Source: Neorhizobium galegae bv. orientalis str. HAMBI 540
GTDB lineage: Bacteria > Pseudomonadota > Alphaproteobacteria > Rhizobiales > Rhizobiaceae
Length of the DNA: 64,000 bases
Direction: 5' to 3'
NCBI RefSeq assembly: GCF_000731315.1
Contig: NZ_HG938354.1
Span: forward strand, 1 to 64,000
Position numbers and translations under genes: made by a program. Of the stretch, positions 16,760-24,726 are shown piece after piece. Numbering within the stretch: the first letter of the stretch is position 1; each line of letters begins with the position of its first letter. The notes beneath the pieces are model-generated. The model saw nothing but the letters and a program-made list of their open reading frames with translations, ran no database searches and was not told the DNA's origin.

Positions 16760-18528
16760 TAGCTTCTCCTCAACATGAAGTCGCGGCCGAGATAACGCAT
16801 CCCGATGGCGACGACTGCGACAATGATGATCAATAACAGGGAGCCCAGCGCCGCGAGCTTTTCGAGCTCGCCTTCTTCGCTGAGATCGAGCAGCACGACG
16901 GAAACGACGCGCGTGGTGGGACCGACCAGGAAGATGGCGGTCGAGAGTTCCTGGGCGGCCGGCACGAAGATCAGCAGCCAGCCGCCGGCGAGCGTCCGCT
17001 TCAACAGCGGCCCGACCACATGCCTGAGCGCCGTCACCCGTCCGCCGCCGAGAATGCGCACCGCCTCCTCCATTTCCGGATGGATGCTGCGCACGCCGGC
17101 CGAGCTGGTGGTGAAGGCGATCGGCAGGAAGCGGGTAACGAAGGCAAGCGCCATGATCGTATAGGTGCCGTAGAGCGCGATCGGCGGCAGGGCGTAAGCC
17201 GCATAAAAACCGATGGCGAGCACGATGCCGGGCACCACATAGGGCGAGACCGCCAGGAAGGCGAGCAGGCCCGAGAACGGGATCAGCTTGCGCTGGACGA
17301 TATAGGCGATGAACAGCGCCAGCGTGATTGCCACCGTCGCTGCCACGATGCCGAGGCCGATGCTGCCGACCAGCGCCTTTTGCGAGCTCGAATGCTCGAA
17401 GAGCACGTAGTGGAAATTGGAAAGCGTCAGGTTGCTGAACGAGAAGCCGGCCGTCCAGGAATCGGAGAAGGCAGCGAGAAGCAGCACGAACATCGGCATT
17501 AGCACCGACAGCGCCACGACGCAGAAACAATAGGCAAACAGCACCCAGCGCCACCTGCCGAGCTTGACGATGCGGCGCTCGCCGCCCTTGCCGCTGACCG
17601 AGACGTAACCCTTGCGACGCAGGATCAGCTTCTGCAGCCCGAGCATCGCGGCGGTGATCAGCAGCAGCGGGATCGAATAGGCGGCGGCCACCTGGATCCG
17701 CAGCGGGAACGAGAAGAACTCGGTGAGTTGGATCACCACGACCGGGTAGCGCGCCGGGATCGAGATCAGCGCTGGCACGCCGTAGAGCGCAATCGCACCG
17801 AGGAAGGACAGAAGAGCCGAGCCGATGATCGCCGGCATGACCAGCGGGAACGTCACCTTCATGGCCGTCTTGAACGGGCCGGCGCCGAGGATGTTGGCAG
17901 CGTCCTCCATCTCCGAATTGATCATCTCGAAGGCCGAACTCACCAGCACGAAGACGAGGAAAAAGCCGCCGATCGCGGTGACCAGCACCAGTCCGCCGAA
18001 GGAGAAGATGTTGACCAGCGGCTCGGTGGAACCGGAAAGGCTGTGCCAGACGCGGTTGATCCAGCCGGTATTGGGGCCAGCGAGCAGGATCCAGCCGACG
18101 CCGGCGAGATAGGGCGGCATGATGAAGGCGCCGAACACGCTGTAGCGCACGAAATTGCGGCCCGGCATATCGGTGCGGGTGCAGGCCCAGGCGAGCGGCA
18201 CGCCGAAGGCCAGTTTCAGCACGACGACGACGGCCCCCATCTTCAGCGTATTGGTGAGCGCCGTGATGTGGCGTTCCTTGCCATAGGCCTCGACATAGTT
18301 GTGAAGCGTCCAGCCGCCCGTTTTGGCATCGGTGAAACTGGAGACGACGAGCGTCCACATCGGCGCGACGATCAACACGACCAGGATGCCGGCCAGGAAC
18401 ACCCAGAGCAGATTGGCCGGCTGTAGCCGCTGGCGCCAGGGCACGCGCACCTTCACCGGCTGGTCGTCTGACCAGGTGGTGGCTACGGGATGGGAAACAC
18501 TCGTCATGATCGGCGCTCGCTTTGTCAC
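16759..18528 (-). CDS. ABC transporter permease, fused double-domain (FbpB/ThiP type)
   Basis: A 589-residue inner-membrane permease made of two tandem binding-protein-dependent transport domains. Two EAA-type loops are visible (EDAANILGAGPFKTAMKVTF around residue 210 and EEAVRILGGGRVTALRHVVG around residue 495). The hydrophobic profile suggests about twelve membrane segments. This single-chain layout is typical of iron(III), thiamine and some 2-aminoethylphosphonate importers. It follows the binding protein gene after 74 bases that contain a stem-loop, and it is coupled to the ATPase. The cargo is unknown, but co-location with the CxxC protein and flavoprotein points to their substrate. Confidence 0.91.
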   Translation of the reverse strand: MTKRAPIMTSVSHPVATTWSDDQPVKVRVPWRQRLQPANLLWVFLAGILVVLIVAPMWTLVVSSFTDAKTGGWTLHNYVEAYGKERHITALTNTLKMGAVVVVLKLAFGVPLAWACTRTDMPGRNFVRYSVFGAFIMPPYLAGVGWILLAGPNTGWINRVWHSLSGSTEPLVNIFSFGGLVLVTAIGGFFLVFVLVSSAFEMINSEMEDAANILGAGPFKTAMKVTFPLVMPAIIGSALLSFLGAIALYGVPALISIPARYPVVVIQLTEFFSFPLRIQVAAAYSIPLLLITAAMLGLQKLILRRKGYVSVSGKGGERRIVKLGRWRWVLFAYCFCVVALSVLMPMFVLLLAAFSDSWTAGFSFSNLTLSNFHYVLFEHSSSQKALVGSIGLGIVAATVAITLALFIAYIVQRKLIPFSGLLAFLAVSPYVVPGIVLAIGFYAAYALPPIALYGTYTIMALAFVTRFLPIAFTTSSAGVRSIHPEMEEAVRILGGGRVTALRHVVGPLLKRTLAGGWLLIFVPAAQELSTAIFLVGPTTRVVSVVLLDLSEEGELEKLAALGSLLLIIIVAVVAIGMRYLGRDFMLRRS

Positions 18529-18570
18529 TGGAGGCGTCGGAAACAGGTCACGCCGCCAGGCGTGATGGAC

Positions 18571-18594
18571 GGAGGCCAGATGTTGCCGGCCTCC
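18571..18594. promoter_or_regulatory. Intercistronic stem-loop between binding protein and permease genes
   Basis: Perfect 7-bp arms GGAGGCC and GGCCTCC are separated by 10 bases. The element lies between the end of the binding-protein gene and the permease start and has no T-run. Such hairpins commonly protect the upstream message and keep the binding protein more abundant than its membrane partners. Confidence 0.5.
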
Positions 18595-18602
18595 GATACG
18601 GT

Positions 18603-19652
18603 TCAGATCCCGAACGTGTCGCGGAACTTCTCCTGCACCTCAGGCAGCTTCTTGATGCCGTCGGCCGTCGCGATCGACTTCGTCTTATAGCTGTTGAGCG
18701 GACGCATGCCTTCGGCAAGCGGCACGCCGGCCCGAAGCGGGTAGCGGTAGTCCTTGGCGAAGTATTCTGCGATTTCCGGTCCGAGCAGGAAGTTCTCGAA
18801 CAAACGTGCGGCATTCGGATGCGGCGCATCCTTCATGATCGCTGTTGCCGAGGGCGGCAGCAGTGCGCCGTCGGTCGGGTAGATGACGCCGATCGGCACC
18901 TTCTTGAGGATCGAGTCCGACAGGATCAGCGGCAGCGGCGCCAGTGCCACCTTGCGCTCGCCCGAGGCGACAAGGTTATGCCCATCGGCCACCGAGCGGC
19001 CGATCTGTGGCTTGTTCTTCTCGATCTTGGTGAAGAAATCCCAGCCGTAGAGGTCGTTCATCAGGATGGTCCATAGCCCAACACTGCCGGAGAAGCTCGG
19101 ATGGCCGATGGCCACCTGGCCCTTCCATTTCGGATCGGCAAGATCGGTCCAGTTCTTCGGGGCTTCCGCCTCGGTCACCAGCTTGGTGTTGTAGGCGATG
19201 ACGAGAGGCGAGACGCCGGATGTAATCCAGTAGTTCTCCTTGTCGGCGAGCGCCCGAAGCTCCGGCACCATGTCCTTGAGGTTTTCCGGGGCGAACTGGG
19301 CAAGCGCGCCTTGTTCTTTCAGCTGCAGCATCTGGCCGTCGTCATTGGTCGACATCAGGTCGCCCTGCACCGCTTTTGCCTGCAGTTCCTGCACGAGGCG
19401 CTGGAAGATGACCTGGCCGGAGGCACGCACGACGTTGCAGCCGACGCCGGCATATTTCGCCTTGAACAGGCCGCACATGCCGTCGGCGAACTCGGTGGTC
19501 GTCTGCGAGACGTACCAAGTGACCGAACCTTCCTTTTTGGCGGCGTCGTAAAGCTGCTTTTCGCCGGCCGTCATTTCAGCCGCGCCGGCAAGACCGGCTG
19601 CCAGCAAGAATGCCGGAACCAGGCCGGCCACATAGGTAATGGCATGCTTCAT
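18603..19652 (-). CDS. Periplasmic ABC substrate-binding protein (iron/Fbp-like fold)
   Basis: A 349-residue exported binding protein. A Sec signal peptide (MKHAITYVAGLVPAFLLAAG, cleavage near AGA/AE at residue 24-26) precedes the mature protein (KEGSVTWYVSQTTTEF). Later blocks such as VSPLVIAYNTKLVTEAEAPK and PHPNAARLFENFLLGPEIAE are usual for Fbp/Fut-type and related binding proteins. It has two Cys close together in the mature N-terminal lobe (MCGLFKAKYAGVGCNVV). A classical iron-tyrosine pair is not evident, so the ligand may be organic rather than ferric iron. A GGGAGGAG-type site precedes the ATG. It is the fourth gene of the putative unit starting at 23106. Confidence 0.88.
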   Translation of the reverse strand: MKHAITYVAGLVPAFLLAAGLAGAAEMTAGEKQLYDAAKKEGSVTWYVSQTTTEFADGMCGLFKAKYAGVGCNVVRASGQVIFQRLVQELQAKAVQGDLMSTNDDGQMLQLKEQGALAQFAPENLKDMVPELRALADKENYWITSGVSPLVIAYNTKLVTEAEAPKNWTDLADPKWKGQVAIGHPSFSGSVGLWTILMNDLYGWDFFTKIEKNKPQIGRSVADGHNLVASGERKVALAPLPLILSDSILKKVPIGVIYPTDGALLPPSATAIMKDAPHPNAARLFENFLLGPEIAEYFAKDYRYPLRAGVPLAEGMRPLNSYKTKSIATADGIKKLPEVQEKFRDTFGI

Positions 19653-19764
19653 GATCTCTCCTCCCTTTGATCCGGCCCATTGCCGGCGACAAGCTCGACC
19701 CTCCCGAGCTTAGAAATTCACGTTTTCCTTCCGCCGCAATCGATCCCGGTGGCGATGTTCCTCA

Positions 19765-20454
19765 TCATTCGCCGGGGATCAGCTGGCGTTCCACCGGGCG
19801 CATCAGCGCCAGGAAGTCGCTGAAATATTCGCCCTGGATGACGACATGGTTGCGCATTGCATCGCGGGCGCGGGCGTCGTCTCGGTCCCGGATCGCTGCA
19901 AGCACCTCGTCGTGCTCGGACAACGAACTGTTGACGCGTCCGGGCACCCGCAGCTGCAGGCGCCGATAGGGCTTCAGCCGTCGCTGCAGCGCATGGGCAT
20001 TTTCCGCCAGAAAGCCGTTGCCGCTCGCCTCGTAGATCACCCGGTGGAATTCCGCGTTGGCGTAATAATAATCGTCCGAATTGCCGGCCTGTTGGGCGGT
20101 GGCGCAGGCGGCTTGCGCCTCCTCGAGCAATTTCAGCTGTTCCGGGCGGATGCGGCGAGCGGCAAGCCGGGCGCACATCGCCTCCAGTTCGCCCATCACC
20201 TCGAACATTTCGACAAGCTCGGTGATCGTCAGCTGGGTGACGAAGGCGCCGCGATTGGGCACCATTCTGATGAGGCCCATGGTGCTCAGCTGGATCAACG
20301 CCTCGCGCACCGGCGTGCGGGACACCTGATGGCGGGCCGCAAGCCCCGCTTCGTCGAGCCTGTCGCCGGGGGAATAGAAACCGGTGACGATATCCTGCTC
20401 GATCGCGTCGCGAACGCTCGGTTTGCCCTGTTTGCCTTTGAGCAGCACGTTCAT
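19765..20454 (-). CDS. GntR-family (FCD/FadR subclass) transcriptional regulator
   Basis: A 229-residue regulator. The N-terminal GntR winged helix covers about residues 5-75 (SVRDAIEQDIVTGFYSPGDR, VSRTPVREALIQLSTMGLI). The C-terminal FCD ligand-binding domain covers about 80-225, with Asp and His residues (ANAEFHRVIYEA, LSEHDEVLAAIRDRDDARA) that normally hold a metal for carboxylate ligands. Start at the ATG 4 bases beyond the flavoprotein stop; an upstream in-frame start would overlap that gene. It sits inside the unit it probably controls, and GTATGCAA half-sites upstream of both this unit and the malonate genes are its candidate operators. It may therefore serve the role of MatR. Confidence 0.9.
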   Translation of the reverse strand: MNVLLKGKQGKPSVRDAIEQDIVTGFYSPGDRLDEAGLAARHQVSRTPVREALIQLSTMGLIRMVPNRGAFVTQLTITELVEMFEVMGELEAMCARLAARRIRPEQLKLLEEAQAACATAQQAGNSDDYYYANAEFHRVIYEASGNGFLAENAHALQRRLKPYRRLQLRVPGRVNSSLSEHDEVLAAIRDRDDARARDAMRNHVVIQGEYFSDFLALMRPVERQLIPGE

Positions 20455-20458
20455 GGGC

Positions 20459-21436
20459 CTATCCTGCCGATGCGGCCGCGATATCACGCGGTCCTGCCTG
20501 TTGGGTATTACCCTGACGCTGTGCCAGATGGCGCACCGCGGAAATTGCTGCCGTCACGCCGTCGCCTGCCGAGGCCGCCAGATGCGCGACCGAGCGGGCT
20601 CGGATGTCGCCGGCCGCGAAAATGCCCGGCACAGATGTCTGCATGTCGAGATCGACAACGATCCGGCCATCGGCCGCGAGCGTTACCGTGTCGTTGAGGA
20701 AAGACGTATTGGGCTCAAGTCCGACATAAACGAAGACGCCATGGCAGGGGAGATCGCTCTCTGCGCCCGTCGAAAGATCGCGGACGGTTATGGCGCTGAC
20801 GCCGCCTTCGCCGCGGATCGCGGTCGCCACCGTGTTCAGTCTGACTTCGATGTTGGAGGCTTCCCGTGCTTTCGCCTGCAATGCGGCGCTGGCACGGAGG
20901 CGCAAACCGCGGTGGATGACCGTGATGCGGGCAGCATGAGGGACCAGCGCCAGCGCTTCGTCGAGTGCGGAATCCCCGCCGCCGAGGATGCACACGTCCT
21001 TGCCGCGCATCAATGGTCCGTCGCAGGAAGCGCAATGGGAAACGCCGCGCCCTTCGAATTCCGCCTCGCCCGGAATGCCGAGCGTGCGCTTGGCCGAGCC
21101 GGCCGCTATGATCACTGCGCCTGCCGTCAGATCGAGATCGCTACCCGCGATGCGGAAGCCGGTATCCGTCTTCGAGATGGTCTCGATCGTATCGAGCGCG
21201 AATTCGACGCCGGCCTCGTCCGCCTGCATCTGCAGCATCGGGCCGAGTTCGAAACCGGACATGCCCTCGGCTGGCCCCGGGAAATTGTCGATGCGGTCGA
21301 CATTGATCACCTGGCCGCCGGCACCGAGCATGTCGATGATCATCGTGCGGGCACCGTGGCGGGCAGCAGCGATGGCTGCATTGAGCCCCGCCACGCCGGC
21401 GCCGATCACGGCGATATCGTGGTCGTTCGCGCTCAT
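20459..21436 (-). CDS. Thioredoxin-reductase-like FAD/NAD(P)H flavoprotein
   Basis: A 325-residue pyridine nucleotide-disulfide oxidoreductase of the low-molecular-weight thioredoxin reductase type. It contains the FAD-binding GAGVAGLNAA (residues 12-21), the redox-active pair C135/C138 in SHCASCDGPL, the NADPH-binding GGGDSALDEA and the C-terminal FAD motif GIFAAGDIRA. The chosen ATG starts 2 bases after the stop of the large CxxC protein gene; a TTG four codons earlier would overlap that gene. Immediate coupling suggests that it reduces the upstream protein or its disulfide product rather than a general thioredoxin. No thioredoxin gene is in the window. Confidence 0.92.
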   Translation of the reverse strand: MSANDHDIAVIGAGVAGLNAAIAAARHGARTMIIDMLGAGGQVINVDRIDNFPGPAEGMSGFELGPMLQMQADEAGVEFALDTIETISKTDTGFRIAGSDLDLTAGAVIIAAGSAKRTLGIPGEAEFEGRGVSHCASCDGPLMRGKDVCILGGGDSALDEALALVPHAARITVIHRGLRLRASAALQAKAREASNIEVRLNTVATAIRGEGGVSAITVRDLSTGAESDLPCHGVFVYVGLEPNTSFLNDTVTLAADGRIVVDLDMQTSVPGIFAAGDIRARSVAHLAASAGDGVTAAISAVRHLAQRQGNTQQAGPRDIAAASAG

Positions 21437-21438
21437 CG

Positions 21439-23106
21439 TCAGCGCCAATCGTCGACGGAAACGGTCGTGCGGTAATGCGCGCCGTAGATCTGCCAGTAGC
21501 CGTTGGACTCGCCGCCGACGACCACGACATTGATATCCTGCGGGCGGAAGATATGGATAAGTTCGTCCTTGCCGGGCTTCAGCTTGCCCGCCATCGGTTC
21601 CTCGCCGAAGGTTGCGCGCGGATAGATGTAGTTCTGGACGAGCTGCAGATCCCAGTAACGGCCGGCCGGCATCTGCGCCGTCTCATAGATGAAGTCGAGC
21701 AGATCCTGCTTGTTCACGAACCCGCCGCGATCGATGAACTGCCTGGCGCAGATCGGGTCGAGCACCAACGTCGGCGCGGTGATCGCATCGGTGCCGAGCA
21801 GCATGTCGCGCACGTGCTCGCGCCAATATTCCTTGCGCAGGCCAAGGCTGAAGGTCGTGGAACGGCAGCCGTGAAAAATGCTGACGGTGCTCGTCCCGGC
21901 GTCGAAACCCTTCTGCACATGCAGCGGCTCCCACGGACTGCGCTCCTCGTTTTCCGCGAAGGTGAGGTTGTTGTAGGTATAATTGTTGCCGAGCGAGCCC
22001 ATGAAGGTTTCGCCGACAACCGAGCCGCCCTGCAGGTTCTGCGACAGGAGCCCGAAGGCGCGACCGATCGTGGCATTGGCATGGCTGTAGGGGCCGAGCG
22101 CGCCAACGCCGCAGTTCATGCCGATCTCGTTGCGAACAGGTCCGTTGACGACGGCCATAGCCGCTGCCGAAGAAGAGGTCGATCCACGCGCGGAGACCTG
22201 AGCCGCCGCCAATGCCAGGATGACCGGAAAATACTCGGGCGACGCGCCGGCCATGACGGCGTTCACGGCGACCTTCTCGACCGTGTATTCCCACAGGCCG
22301 CGATTGGTGGTCGGCTGCATATGGCCGACGACCTCGTCCGGCTTGCGGGAGGTCGCCGCCAGCATGTCGGCGACGCGGGCGTCGGTCGGCAGGATGATCG
22401 GCAGCTTGTCGGTCCAGCTGTTGCGCAGGAACGTGGCGTGGAGATTGTCTTCCGTGTCCGGTTCAATGAGGCGCGGCGTGCTGCGCTCGAACTGCGCATC
22501 CTCGGCGCTCGCCGAAAGGCCAACGGTCAAAGCCGCGATGATTTCCTTCATCACCGGTTTTCCGCTGAGCGGATCCGTGCCTTCCACATAGGCGCGCAGC
22601 TCTTCCGGCGTCTTGCCCATTACCGGCTGCGGCACGAAGACCAGCGGCTGCTGCGAAAGCCCGCCCATCTTGGCGACGGAGCGGACGACCTTGTCGAATT
22701 TTTCGGTATGAATGGCTGCGGTCGGTACGCCGTATTTGGTTTCCAGCGTGATCGCATGGGTGGTGACGGCCGGTGCGCAGGTGCTGCAATGGCCGACGCC
22801 GATAATCGCGGCATGGCCGTTCGCCTTGATCTCTTCCCAGAGCTGCGGGTCGTCCTTGGAATAGGTGTTCGCCATCTGGCGAATCCGCACGTCCACGGAG
22901 GGCATGTTGCGTGCAAACCAGGCCTCGACCTCCTTCAGGAGCTCGACGGAATCGTCAAAGCGGCTGTCGACCAGATAGACGACCTTGCCGTCGAGGCTTG
23001 TCGGGCGGTCGGCCGGCTGCTTGCGGCTGACCTTGGGCGGATAGCCCATCGGATTGTGGACGGTGACGAGCGGCTGAGCGCTGTCCGGTTTTCCCTGTTG
23101 CAACAT
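21439..23106 (-). CDS. Large CxxC protein resembling the UGSC family; probable thiol-redox enzyme
   Basis: A 555-residue protein of uncertain function. The N-terminal domain (about residues 35-170) includes VVYLVDSRFDDSVELLKEVE and the motif GHCSTCAPAVTTHAI with C107 and C110. The motif's place after AAIIGVG and before a helix recalls the UGSC (Cys/Sec-Gly-Ser-Cys) family. The remaining part (about 250-555) contains VNAVMAGASPEYFPVILALA, GMNCGVGALGPYSHAN, NNYTYNNLTFAENEE and an extra Cys in IFHGCRSTT. Both motif cysteines are ordinary TGC codons, so it is not a selenoprotein. Start at the ATG with GGAGGAAG upstream. It heads a unit with a thioredoxin-reductase-like protein, GntR and an ABC importer, so reductive processing of an imported compound is inferred. 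Confidence 0.7.
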   Translation of the reverse strand: MLQQGKPDSAQPLVTVHNPMGYPPKVSRKQPADRPTSLDGKVVYLVDSRFDDSVELLKEVEAWFARNMPSVDVRIRQMANTYSKDDPQLWEEIKANGHAAIIGVGHCSTCAPAVTTHAITLETKYGVPTAAIHTEKFDKVVRSVAKMGGLSQQPLVFVPQPVMGKTPEELRAYVEGTDPLSGKPVMKEIIAALTVGLSASAEDAQFERSTPRLIEPDTEDNLHATFLRNSWTDKLPIILPTDARVADMLAATSRKPDEVVGHMQPTTNRGLWEYTVEKVAVNAVMAGASPEYFPVILALAAAQVSARGSTSSSAAAMAVVNGPVRNEIGMNCGVGALGPYSHANATIGRAFGLLSQNLQGGSVVGETFMGSLGNNYTYNNLTFAENEERSPWEPLHVQKGFDAGTSTVSIFHGCRSTTFSLGLRKEYWREHVRDMLLGTDAITAPTLVLDPICARQFIDRGGFVNKQDLLDFIYETAQMPAGRYWDLQLVQNYIYPRATFGEEPMAGKLKPGKDELIHIFRPQDINVVVVGGESNGYWQIYGAHYRTTVSVDDWR

Positions 23107-23135
23107 CCCACTTCCTCCCGAAATGTTCCGTGCTC

Positions 23136-23164
23136 GTATGCAATCATAGTCCACGCGTATACAT
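23136..23164. promoter_or_regulatory. Candidate GntR operator upstream of the CxxC protein unit
   Basis: GTATGCAA (23136-23143) and GTATACAT (23157-23164) lie 29-58 bases before the start of the large CxxC protein gene. The first half is identical to both arms of the inverted repeat upstream of matA. TGTATAC-like cores are usual for FadR-subclass GntR regulators, and one is encoded within this unit. Function is inferred. Confidence 0.55.
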
Positions 23165-23193
23165 GAACCGTCAAGTCCCAAAATCGCGATCGC

Positions 23194-24726
23194 CTATTTT
23201 GCGGCCGCTGCTGTGGGCTCGAAAGTTCCGGAGAACTGATTGCGGAGTATATTCTTCTGCACCTTGCCCATCGTGTTGCGTGGCAATTCGGTCATAAATG
23301 CCACCTTTTTCGGGCGTTTATAGCCCGCCAGACGGCCGTCGAGCGCCTTGATGACCTCCTGTTCGGTCAGTTGGGCCTCCGATTTCAGGACGATCGCGGC
23401 AATGATGCCCTCGCCGAAATCCGGATGCTTGACACCGAACACGGCACTTTCGATGACGCCGGGCATGGCGTCGATCTCCATCTCCACCTCTTTCGGGTAT
23501 ACATTATAGCCGCCGGTGATGATGAGGTCCTTGCCGCGGCCGACGATATGGACATAACCGTCCTTGTCGATCTTTCCGAGGTCGCCGGTGATGAAGAAGC
23601 CGTCCTTGCGGAATTCCGCCGCGGTCTTTTCCGGCATGCGCCAGTAACCCGAAAACACGTTGGGGCCGCGCACCTCGATCATGCCGATTTCCTCGGTGCC
23701 GAGGGAGGCGCCTGTTTCGGCGTCAGTGACCCGAACCTGGACCCCCGGCAACGGGAACCCGACCGTGCCGGCGACACGCCGACCGTCATAGGGGTTCGAG
23801 GTGTTCATGTTGGTTTCGGTCATGCCGTAGCGCTCGAGGATGGCGTGACCGGTGCGTGCCTGCCATTCCTCGTGGGTTTCGGCCAGAAGCGGCGCCGAGC
23901 CGGAGACGAAGAGGCGCATATGGGCGGTGCTGTCCCTGTCGAGCCCCGAATGTTGTAGCAGCCGGGTGTAGAAGGTCGGCACCCCCATCAGCACGGTCGC
24001 CTTCGGCATCGCCTCCATGATCTTGTTCGGATCGAATTTCGCCTGGAAAATCATCGAGGCGCGCGAGGCGAGCACGACGTTGGTGGCGACGAAAAGCCCG
24101 TGGGTGTGGAAGATCGGCAGCGCGTGGATCAGCACGTCCTTGTCCGTGAAACGCCAGCTTTCCACCAGCGACACCGCGTTCGACAGGAGGTTGTCGTGGC
24201 TGAGCATGGCGCCCTTGGAACGCCCGGTCGTGCCGGACGTATAGAGGATCGCGGCGATATCCGCCCCGCCCCGCGCCGAGGTTTCGGTTATCGGCGTGGC
24301 TATGGCGGCGGCATCGGTCAACGTCCCCTTGCCTGCCAGGTCGAGCGTCAGGATCTTCGCGCCTGCCGCCTTGGCGATCGGCTGCAGCGCTTCGAATCTC
24401 GAGGGATCGCAGACGAAGATCGAGGGCTCGGCGTCGGTGAGGAAATATTCGATTTCCGCCGGCGTATAGGCGATGTTGAGCGGCAGGTAGATGCCGCCTG
24501 CCCTGACCGTCGCAAGATAAAGCGCCAATGCTGCGACCGACTTTTCCGCCTGGACGGCCACCCGGTCGCCCGGCTGCAGGCCGGCTTCGAGAAGCGCTCC
24601 GGCGAGCCGCGCGCATTGATCGGCGAAAGCGCGGTAGCTCATGGTACCGACCGTTTCGTCCGTCAGGAGCAGCCGGTCCTCCCGGTCGAGCCCGCCGAGC
24701 AGCGCGTCGTAGAGATTACCAGCCAT
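23194..24726 (-). CDS. matB: Malonyl-CoA synthetase (MatB), acyl-activating enzyme
   Basis: A 510-residue AMP-forming acyl-CoA synthetase. The AMP-binding signature ILYTSGTTGRSKGAMLSH is intact, followed by YGMTETNMN, the GDLGKIDKDGY hinge and the C-terminal catalytic lysine region RNTMGKVQKN. Length and gene order, directly behind a malonyl-CoA decarboxylase, match MatB of Rhizobium, which makes malonyl-CoA from malonate, ATP and CoA. The ribosome site AGGAGGTG is perfect. The start overlaps the matA stop by one base (TGATG). No matC malonate carrier is present; the ABC importer downstream could take that part, but this is speculative. Confidence 0.92.
   Translation of the reverse strand: MAGNLYDALLGGLDREDRLLLTDETVGTMSYRAFADQCARLAGALLEAGLQPGDRVAVQAEKSVAALALYLATVRAGGIYLPLNIAYTPAEIEYFLTDAEPSIFVCDPSRFEALQPIAKAAGAKILTLDLAGKGTLTDAAAIATPITETSARGGADIAAILYTSGTTGRSKGAMLSHDNLLSNAVSLVESWRFTDKDVLIHALPIFHTHGLFVATNVVLASRASMIFQAKFDPNKIMEAMPKATVLMGVPTFYTRLLQHSGLDRDSTAHMRLFVSGSAPLLAETHEEWQARTGHAILERYGMTETNMNTSNPYDGRRVAGTVGFPLPGVQVRVTDAETGASLGTEEIGMIEVRGPNVFSGYWRMPEKTAAEFRKDGFFITGDLGKIDKDGYVHIVGRGKDLIITGGYNVYPKEVEMEIDAMPGVIESAVFGVKHPDFGEGIIAAIVLKSEAQLTEQEVIKALDGRLAGYKRPKKVAFMTELPRNTMGKVQKNILRNQFSGTFEPTAAAAK

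Noticed and set aside
16760..18358. Very long minus-strand frame reading through the permease into the ATPase gene (889 codons in total)
   Set aside because: The part before the ATPase start is an Arg-rich shadow of the permease gene in another frame. The ATPase has its own ATG and ribosome site at 16759.
21439..23106. Possibility that the UGSC-like protein is a selenoprotein
   Set aside because: Both motif positions are ordinary TGC cysteine codons and no in-frame TGA occurs, so no selenocysteine is encoded.
21475..23166. 563-codon plus-strand frame opposite the CxxC protein gene
   Set aside because: It is Arg/Asp/Gly-rich as expected for a shadow in GC-rich DNA. The minus-strand frame has the ribosome site and redox motif.
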